From: Myxococcaceae bacterium
GTDB taxonomy: Bacteria; Myxococcota; Myxococcia; Myxococcales; Myxococcaceae
DNA: 64,000 bases
Direction: 5' to 3'
Assembly: GCA_019694595.1 (NCBI GenBank)
Contig: JAIBBQ010000002.1
Span: forward strand, 62,001-126,000
The position numbers and the translations under genes are program-made. Under the pieces are notes generated by a model that was not told where the DNA came from, made no database searches, and saw only the letters and a program-made list of their open reading frames with translations. This document shows, piece by piece, positions 54,981 through 61,509 of this stretch; position 1 is the stretch's first letter; each line of letters begins with the position of its first letter.

Positions 54981-57359
54981 TCAGCGGGCGATTCCGAGCG
55001 CCCCGAAGTTGCCGATGGTGATGCTCGCCGAGAAGTCGGGCAGCCGGTACGACGGCACGGAGCGAATGGAGTCGTCGAGGCGCTGGGTGGCGGCGACGTC
55101 GACGGTGAGGCAGTCGCAGGCCGGGGTCCAGGTCACCCCGACGCCGTGCTGGGTGAGCGTGAGCACGGGGGCGCCCCCTCCCCACACGCGATCGCCCAGC
55201 AGCACGTCGTAACGCAGCCGGAAGTCCTTGAGCTTGAGGCGGCCGCCGAAGGTGACGGCCTGCGACGCTCCGCGCGACAGCTGCGGCGCCACCCCGCCGA
55301 ACAGCAGGTCGACGCTCGCACGCTGGAGCGCGCTGCCTTCGGCGAGGAGGCGCTCGTAGCTGCCGTAGAGCCCGTCACCGCGCCCATCGTCGAGCGACAC
55401 CGCTGCGCTGGCTCGCGAGATGCGCACCGCCAGCGGATCGAAGCGCGCGGCCCCGTCGAGCACCACCGGCCCCAGCCGCAGCCGGCCTCGGGCGAAGGTC
55501 TCCGACACGCCGATCGCTCCCGGGGTGAGGTCGACGCCCTGCCCCACTTCCAGCATGGCGAGCTCGCCGCCCGGCCGCGTGAGCCGCTGGCGGATGCGGC
55601 CGACCGCCTGCACCGCGCGGCCCTCGCCGCCCAGCGCGCGGTCGAGCTCGTCGTAGGCGATGGCCGCCGAGCCGACGGTGAAGGGCACCGCCCGCAGCTC
55701 CGCGGCCGGGCTCACGGTGTGACGGAGCGTTCCGAAGTCGCGGGCGAGCTCGGTGCCCAGGGTGGCCCCCAGCACGGGGGCGCCGAAGGTCGAGGCGCGG
55801 CCGGTCACCTCGCCGACCCATGCGAGCTGGCGCCAGCCGGCATTGGCCTCGAGCTGGAGCAGATCGCCGAGCGGCACGGCGAGCGACAGCCGTGGCACGA
55901 GCGACCAGCGGTGCCGTGCCTCGCGCTCACCGGGCTGGTAGCGGCGGTCGCCGCGTGCGACGTCGGCCATCGGGCGCAGCTCCTCGGGGCACGCAGCGCT
56001 CGCCGCGGAGGGCCAGTACAGCCGCTCGCGCAGGCATTCGACGCTGACCGGCGTCGCGTCGACCACTCCGGCGCCCTCGTTGCCCTGCACCCCTTCGTCG
56101 CCGGTGCCGCCGGTGGTGGGCGCGAGCCGGACCCAGTCGAGCGCGATGCCACCCGAGAGCGGCCCCACGAGCGGGCGCAGCGGCATCGCGGCGGTGAAGC
56201 CGGGCAGGCGCTGCAGCGGGTTGGGGCCCTGCAGGGCCGCGGGCGTGGTGGCGGGCAGCGGCAGCACCGGGAAGCCGAAGGTCAGGTCCTGGCGCAGCAC
56301 CGCATCGACGCCCACCCAGCTGGTCTCGGTGACGTGGGCCAGCGAGGCCGCAGAGCGCAGGTAGCCCGCCTCGCGCGCGAGCACGTCGGTGGTGAGATCG
56401 CGGAAGAGGAAGCCATCGGAGACGAGCGACGCGTCGACCCGGGCGCGGAAGGCCCCGAGGTCCTGCCGGTGCTGCCACTGGGCTTCGAACCGCGGCCCGC
56501 GCAGGCCTTGGGCCGCGGCGACCGAGGTCACCGGATCGCGCGGCGCCTTGAGGTCGAAGAGCACGCCGACCGCGACGCGGCCGGACGAGGTGACGGTGGG
56601 GGCGTAGCGGAACTCGGTGCCCAGCCGCGGCCCCTGGATGCCCGCGAAAGGGTTGGGGCCGCCGAAGAAGTACCCCGGGGTCAGCGTGAGATCGTACGAG
56701 GGGCCGAGGGTGATGAAGAGCGGCTGCTCGAAGCTGAAGCCGTTGAGCACGGTGAACGACGGCTTGGGGAACAGGAGCCCCGTCTGCCGGGCCGTGAGCG
56801 GCAGCGAGAGCCAGGGCGCCCACAGCACCGGCAGCTCGTAGATGCGCACCGTGGGCCACCAGAGCGAGGCGCGCTGGGCGTCGAAGTCGAGCGCGGCGTC
56901 GGAGGCGCGCACCGTGAGCACCGGCTCGTCGGCCTTGCAGGCGCACGGCACCAGGGTGGCGCCCCCGACCAGCCACTCGCCGTCCTCGCGCACCATGTGC
57001 TCCGCCTTGAGCTGGGCCCCGGCGCGGTTGCCGGCGCGCCGCTCCAGGGTGCCGTCGAGGGCGAAGATCTCGGTCACCTGATCGCCTTCGAAGCGCAGCG
57101 CGAGCGACTCGCCCTGGAGCGTGAAGCGGCCCGAGGAACTCTCGAAGTCCCCCCGCACGTCGCCGGTGGCCCAGGCGAGCTGGCGCTTGCGGTCGAACGC
57201 GATCACCCGGGCCCGCAGCGTGGCCCCCTGCGCCTCGAGGACGGCGTCTCCTTCGGCGGCGCCGACTTCCTGGGTGGTGGCCCACAGCAGGTGCTCGGCG
57301 CGCAGCTCGACCGGGGCGGGCCCGGCGGCGAGCAGCGTCAGGAGGAGCGCCGGGCTCAT
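54981..57359 (-). CDS. lptD: LptD-like LPS-assembly outer-membrane protein
   Basis: A 792-residue exported protein. The N-terminal 170 residues form an OstA/LptA-like beta-jellyroll (A-E-H-L-L-W, then G-D-A-V-L-E-A-Q-G-A). The C-terminal 600 residues are an outer-membrane barrel, with the LptD-type L-P-V-L-W-A-P-W-L-S-L-P at the junction and ending I-T-I-G-N-F-G-A-L. Cysteine pairs occur near the junction (C-A-C) and late in the barrel (C-D-C), the right general places for the inter-domain disulfides. LptD inserts LPS into the outer leaflet. It is preceded by the AMIN protein gene (15 bp). LptE is not in view. Confidence 0.85.
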   Translation of the reverse strand: MSPALLLTLLAAGPAPVELRAEHLLWATTQEVGAAEGDAVLEAQGATLRARVIAFDRKRQLAWATGDVRGDFESSSGRFTLQGESLALRFEGDQVTEIFALDGTLERRAGNRAGAQLKAEHMVREDGEWLVGGATLVPCACKADEPVLTVRASDAALDFDAQRASLWWPTVRIYELPVLWAPWLSLPLTARQTGLLFPKPSFTVLNGFSFEQPLFITLGPSYDLTLTPGYFFGGPNPFAGIQGPRLGTEFRYAPTVTSSGRVAVGVLFDLKAPRDPVTSVAAAQGLRGPRFEAQWQHRQDLGAFRARVDASLVSDGFLFRDLTTDVLAREAGYLRSAASLAHVTETSWVGVDAVLRQDLTFGFPVLPLPATTPAALQGPNPLQRLPGFTAAMPLRPLVGPLSGGIALDWVRLAPTTGGTGDEGVQGNEGAGVVDATPVSVECLRERLYWPSAASAACPEELRPMADVARGDRRYQPGEREARHRWSLVPRLSLAVPLGDLLQLEANAGWRQLAWVGEVTGRASTFGAPVLGATLGTELARDFGTLRHTVSPAAELRAVPFTVGSAAIAYDELDRALGGEGRAVQAVGRIRQRLTRPGGELAMLEVGQGVDLTPGAIGVSETFARGRLRLGPVVLDGAARFDPLAVRISRASAAVSLDDGRGDGLYGSYERLLAEGSALQRASVDLLFGGVAPQLSRGASQAVTFGGRLKLKDFRLRYDVLLGDRVWGGGAPVLTLTQHGVGVTWTPACDCLTVDVAATQRLDDSIRSVPSYRLPDFSASITIGNFGALGIAR

Positions 57360-57374
57360 GCGGCGCGCCTTCTA

Positions 57375-59270
57375 TCAGGGCCGGGCGAACTCCAGCGTGA
57401 GCTCGGTGCCCTGCTGGGCGACGCGGTACGGCACGGGCTGCTTGAGCTGCACCACCACCTGGGCGTCTGCGCCGCGGGTTCCGGGGACGATGCGGGCGAC
57501 GGCGGTGTCGAAGAACGAGGTGTCGAGCAGCCGCTCGCCCCCCGGCAAGGCGAGCTCGGCGCGGCTCAGGGTGAGCACGACGTTGCGGTCGCGGTCCTCG
57601 CCCAGCGCGTACGCAGCCGGAGCCGAGGTGCGCACGACGACCCGGCCGACGCCGCGGTCCTGCTTGAAGCCCACGTAGGTCAGCTGCACGCCGGCGGTGG
57701 GAGCGGTCTGCGGCTCCGGGCGCGCCATGGCCACCTCGCGCTTGCCGGCGCTGGCGGCGGCCTCGTCGGCCTGGCGCTTGGCCTTGGCCCGGGCGAGCGC
57801 GACCTCGAGCTCGGCCTTCTCCTGCTCGAGCCTCTCGCGCTCGGCGCGCTCCTTCTCGAGGCGGGCCCGCTCCTGGGCGCTGCGCCCTTCGGCTTCCTGG
57901 CGGGCCTTTTCCTGGCCGCTGGCGCTCGCGCGCTTGGTGGCCTCGGCTTCTTGCTTGGCGGAAGCGAGCTTGCGCTCGAGTTCCAGCTTCTCGGCGGCGA
58001 GGCGTTCCTTCTCGGCGCGCTCGCGCTCGGCCTGGGCGGCGAGCGACTTCGCCTCCTGCTTCGCCTTGGCCTCGCTCTCGGCGCGCGCCTGGACCTCGGC
58101 CTCGGCCCGCAGCCGGGCCCGCTCTTCGGCGCTCGCCTTGGCCTGGGCTTCCGCGCGGGCCTTGGCCTCGGCAGCGGCCCGGGCGTCGGAGGCAGCGCGG
58201 CCCTTGGCCTCTTCCTGGGCGCGGGCCTCCGCCTCGAGCTTCGCCCGGACCTCGGCCTGGGCGCGGGCTTCGGCTTCCAGCTTGGCCTTCGCTTCCGCCT
58301 GGGCGCGGGCTTCCGCTTCCAGCTTGGCCTTCGCTTCCGCCTGGGCGCGGGCTTCCGCTTCCAGCTTGGCCTTCGCTTCCACCTGGGCGCGGGCCTCGGC
58401 TTCCAGCTTGGCCTTCGCTTCCGCCTGGGCGCGGGCTTCCGCGTCGAGCTTGGCCTTCGCTTCTGCCTGGGCGCGGGCCTCGGCTTCGAGCTTGGCCTTC
58501 GCTTCCGCCTGGGCCTTGGCCTCGGCGTCCTGCTTCGCCCTGGCTTCGGCCTGGGCCTTGGCTTCGGCAGCGGCGCGCGCGCGGCTCTCGGCCTCCGCGC
58601 GGGCGCGCGATTCCTGCTCGGCCTTGGCGCGGGACTCGGCCTCGGCGCGAAGGCGGGCCTCGCTCTCGCCGCGGGCCTTGGCATCGGCCTCGGCACGCAG
58701 GCGGGCCTCGGTGTCCTTCTGGGAACGGGCCTCGGCCTCGGCGCGCGCGCGATCGGCCTCCAGGCGCGCCTTTTCCTGCTCCTTGGCGCGGGACTCGGCC
58801 TCCAGCCGGGCCTGGGTCTCGCCTTCGACGCGGGCCTGGGCGAGCTCCACCGGGGGCGTCGTCTTGCCGGGGTCGGCCTTGGCGACCGGCGGCCGCGCGC
58901 CGCGGACCAGGGGCCGGACGATGAGCCGGTTGCCTTCGGGCACCACGTCGTAGTCGATGGCCTTCTCGAGGCCGATGAGCACGCGGGCGACGGACGAGGT
59001 GGCCGACCCGAAGGTCGCGGTGCGCACGCCGACGATGCCTGCGCGGCCGACCGGCTGCTCGGCGGGCACGCCCTGCACGGTGGCCTCGAAGATGTCGATG
59101 ACCAGGCGCGGCGGCGAAGGCTGGGTGAAGGTGGTGTAGCTGGGCTTCTTCGAGCCCTGGATCTCGACCGCGCCGTCCTTCACCTCGACGCGGGAGATGG
59201 CGTTGAGCTCGACGCGTTCCTGCCCCGAGGTGGAGGCGGCGCACACCAGCGCGAGCAGGAGGTGCTTCAT
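57375..59270 (-). CDS. AMIN-domain protein with long coiled coil, co-transcribed with lptD
   Basis: A 631-residue exported protein. Residues 1-17 are a signal peptide (L-L-L-A-L-V-C-A-A-S). An AMIN domain follows (about 20-125: R-V-E-V-K-D-G-A-V-E-I, P-R-L-V-I-D-I-F). Then comes about 390 residues of uninterrupted A/E/K/R coiled coil with a 14-residue repeat (A-K-L-E-A-E-A-R-A-Q). A second AMIN-like domain closes the protein (L-T-Y-V-G-F-K-Q-D, L-T-L-E-F-A-R-P). AMIN domains bind peptidoglycan or bring envelope complexes to the right site. TolA-like length could span the periplasm. Its role with lptD is unknown. Confidence 0.78.
   Translation of the reverse strand: MKHLLLALVCAASTSGQERVELNAISRVEVKDGAVEIQGSKKPSYTTFTQPSPPRLVIDIFEATVQGVPAEQPVGRAGIVGVRTATFGSATSSVARVLIGLEKAIDYDVVPEGNRLIVRPLVRGARPPVAKADPGKTTPPVELAQARVEGETQARLEAESRAKEQEKARLEADRARAEAEARSQKDTEARLRAEADAKARGESEARLRAEAESRAKAEQESRARAEAESRARAAAEAKAQAEARAKQDAEAKAQAEAKAKLEAEARAQAEAKAKLDAEARAQAEAKAKLEAEARAQVEAKAKLEAEARAQAEAKAKLEAEARAQAEAKAKLEAEARAQAEVRAKLEAEARAQEEAKGRAASDARAAAEAKARAEAQAKASAEERARLRAEAEVQARAESEAKAKQEAKSLAAQAERERAEKERLAAEKLELERKLASAKQEAEATKRASASGQEKARQEAEGRSAQERARLEKERAERERLEQEKAELEVALARAKAKRQADEAAASAGKREVAMARPEPQTAPTAGVQLTYVGFKQDRGVGRVVVRTSAPAAYALGEDRDRNVVLTLSRAELALPGGERLLDTSFFDTAVARIVPGTRGADAQVVVQLKQPVPYRVAQQGTELTLEFARP
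58237..58530. repeat. 42-bp tandem repeat within the coiled-coil gene
   Basis: Seven starts of the AGCTT motif are spaced exactly 42 bp apart (58237, 58279, 58321, 58363, 58405, 58447, 58489). Each unit codes for 14 residues, that is two heptads. The best-conserved copies lie between 58279 and 58405. Confidence 0.85.
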
Positions 59271-59345
59271 GCTGCAACAACGCTACCACCCCGGAGCGAT
59301 TCCCCAATTTTTCCGCCGGGATTGCCCCACTCGTTCACCGGCGCG

Positions 59346-60563
59346 CTACTGGATGCGGGGGAGCGACGGCGAGCGGTGGCGGTGCTGCCGCGCGTACTCG
59401 ACGAGGTTCTTGATGTCGTAACAGATCTGCCTGATGTCGTGCCCCATGGTGAGCTCGATGTGGCTGTTGCCCTTCACCGGCCGCCACAGCAGGTACTCGC
59501 TCTTCGCCGAGCGGTAGACGCTGGCGGTCGACGAGACGTTGGCGAGCGGGTCCTGGTCGCCGAAGACGATGGCCATGGGAATGCGGATCTTGTGGAACCC
59601 GCGCTGGAAGTCGTAGCCGGTGCGGTAGCAGACGACCTCGTTGCTGCGGATCCACCGGAGGAACTGCTCGGCGACCAGGCGCGGCTCGCGCTCGCCGCCT
59701 TCGCGCAGCAGCCAGCGGATGTCGCTCGAGGCCATGCGGTCGAACCGGGCGAGCCAGTTGATGCGGCTGGCGACGGCGCCGAGCACGGGGCTGCGCTCGG
59801 CATAGTCGAGCGCGTCGGCGGCGGTCTTGAGCCAGGCGTCGACCGGCACGTAGCGGAAGTTCAGCGCGGCGGGCTTCTCTTCGCTGGCGACCTTGCGGAC
59901 CTTCTGGGCGAGCGAGCGCACCAGGTGCGCGGCACCGCGCTGGGCGTTGACGGTGCCCAGGGTGGCGTCGACGGCGGTGCCGATGCCGGGCCCCGCGAAG
60001 GCGAGCAGCTTCAGGGGGAGCGAGCCCTTCCCCAGCTCTCCGGGCGCGCCGATGGTGACCAGGCCTTCGAAGTCGTCGTGGATGCCGGCGTAGCCGTACC
60101 CGAGGATGCCGCCCATGGAATGGCCGCAGTAGAAGATGCGGTCGCGGCGGGTGATGCGCTTGACCCCGGCGACGGCGGCCGGGAGGTCGTAGAGGAAGTA
60201 GCTGTCGATGTCCCACGCCCACTCGAGGTCCGACGGCGGGGGGCGGTTGAACTTGGCGGCGCGCTCGAGCTGGAAGGCGACCGAGCTCTTGCCGTGGCCG
60301 CGCAGCTCGAGGATGTGGATGTCGAGGCCGAAGAACAGCAGGTTCTTCACGAATTCGCCGCTCGTCCACGCGTGGCGGTTCTGGGAGAAGCCGTGCACCA
60401 GGAGCATCGGCTCGCCGAAGAGCGGCTGGGGGAAGCTCTGGGGGGTCGGCCGGTAGCGGGTGATGCAGAGCGACCAGCCGTCGGCGGTCTCCACCACGTA
60501 CTTGGTCTTCGCGTAGAGCGCGCGGAACTCGACGTCGTCCACGGTTGGGTCGGCGACCGCCAT
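59346..60563 (-). CDS. Alpha/beta hydrolase
   Basis: A 405-residue protein from ATG 60563; AGAAGGGA lies just before it. The serine hydrolase marks are L-V-H-G-F-S-Q-N (oxyanion hole), G-H-S-M-G-G with nucleophile Ser149, a late Asp in F-G-D-Q-D-P, and a His in G-N-S-H-I-E-L. The N-terminal D-G-W-S-L-C-I-T-R-Y resembles lipase/acyl-transferase types. There is no obvious signal peptide. Substrate is unknown. It is divergent from the nitrilase-family gene. Confidence 0.85.
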   Translation of the reverse strand: MAVADPTVDDVEFRALYAKTKYVVETADGWSLCITRYRPTPQSFPQPLFGEPMLLVHGFSQNRHAWTSGEFVKNLLFFGLDIHILELRGHGKSSVAFQLERAAKFNRPPPSDLEWAWDIDSYFLYDLPAAVAGVKRITRRDRIFYCGHSMGGILGYGYAGIHDDFEGLVTIGAPGELGKGSLPLKLLAFAGPGIGTAVDATLGTVNAQRGAAHLVRSLAQKVRKVASEEKPAALNFRYVPVDAWLKTAADALDYAERSPVLGAVASRINWLARFDRMASSDIRWLLREGGEREPRLVAEQFLRWIRSNEVVCYRTGYDFQRGFHKIRIPMAIVFGDQDPLANVSSTASVYRSAKSEYLLWRPVKGNSHIELTMGHDIRQICYDIKNLVEYARQHRHRSPSLPRIQ

Positions 60564-60623
60564 CAATTCCCTTCTATCGCCGTGCTAGACCGCACGCCTG
60601 TTCTCTTTCAGGGGGTCTCGAAC

Positions 60624-61490
60624 GTGGCACGGATCGTCAAGGGCGGCCTCATCCAGCTGGCGAACGCGAAGTCCGAAGGCAGCGTGAAGGAGATCTGCCA
60701 GGCGATGCTGGAGAAGACGCTCCCCTGGGTGGACAAGGCGGGCAAGGCCGGCGTGCAGATGCTGTGCATGCAGGAGGTCTTCAACACCCCGTACTTCTGC
60801 CCGGCGCAGACGCCCAACTGGTACGAGGCGGCGGAAGCGTGCCCCGGGCCGCTGACCGCGCTGCTCAGCGAGTACGCCAAGAAGTACTCGATGGTGATCG
60901 TCGTCCCCATGTACGAGCGGGAGATGGCGGGCGTCTATTACAACACCGCCGCGGTCATCGACGCCGACGGCAAGTACCTCGGCAAGTACCGCAAGAACCA
61001 CATCCCCCAGACCAGCGGCTTCTGGGAGAAATACTACTTCAAGCCCGGAAACCTGGGGTACCCGACCTTCCGCACCCAGTACGGCGTGGTGGGCGTGTAC
61101 ATCTGCTACGACCGGCACTTCCCCGAAGGGGCGCGGCTGTTGGCGCTCAACGGCGCCGAGGTGGTCTTCAACCCCAGCGCCACGGTGGCGGGCCTCTCGC
61201 AGTACCTGTGGAAGCTCGAGCAGCCCGCGCACGCGGTGGCGAACGGCTACTTCATGGGCTGCATCAACCGGGTGGGCACCGAGGCGCCGTGGAACATCGG
61301 CCGCTTCTACGGCACGAGCTACTTCGTCGACCCGCGCGGCCAGTTCCTGGCCACCGGCAGCGAGGACAAGGACGAGCTGGTGGTCTCGGACATGAACTTC
61401 GATCAGATCGAAGAGGTCCGCCGGGTGTGGCAGTTCTTCCGCGACCGCCGCCCGGACTCCTACGAGAACATGGTGAAGCAGCTGCCGTAG
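60624..61490 (+). CDS. Nitrilase-superfamily amidohydrolase (beta-ureidopropionase-like)
   Basis: A 288-residue protein from GTG 60624. The Glu-Lys-Cys triad is visible: Glu51 in M-Q-E-V-F-N-T-P-Y-F, Lys124 in Y-R-K-N-H-I-P and Cys161 in Y-I-C-Y-D-R-H-F-P-E. These segments fit beta-ureidopropionase (pyrimidine breakdown, N-carbamoyl-beta-alanine to beta-alanine) or N-carbamoylputrescine amidase. No dihydropyrimidinase or agmatine gene is beside it, so substrate is open. A TGCTAGAC block about 32 nt upstream may be a -10. Confidence 0.85.
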   Translation: MARIVKGGLIQLANAKSEGSVKEICQAMLEKTLPWVDKAGKAGVQMLCMQEVFNTPYFCPAQTPNWYEAAEACPGPLTALLSEYAKKYSMVIVVPMYEREMAGVYYNTAAVIDADGKYLGKYRKNHIPQTSGFWEKYYFKPGNLGYPTFRTQYGVVGVYICYDRHFPEGARLLALNGAEVVFNPSATVAGLSQYLWKLEQPAHAVANGYFMGCINRVGTEAPWNIGRFYGTSYFVDPRGQFLATGSEDKDELVVSDMNFDQIEEVRRVWQFFRDRRPDSYENMVKQLP

Positions 61491-61509
61491 CGATGCGCCC
61501 TGCCCTCGC

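Noticed and set aside
54906-61490. A 2,194-codon rightward open frame across lptD, the AMIN gene and the hydrolase
   Set aside because: It is a frame kept open by high GC opposite the coding strand. Only its last 288 codons (the nitrilase-family gene) look like protein; the rest is Arg/Gly/Ala-biased and antisense to well-supported genes.
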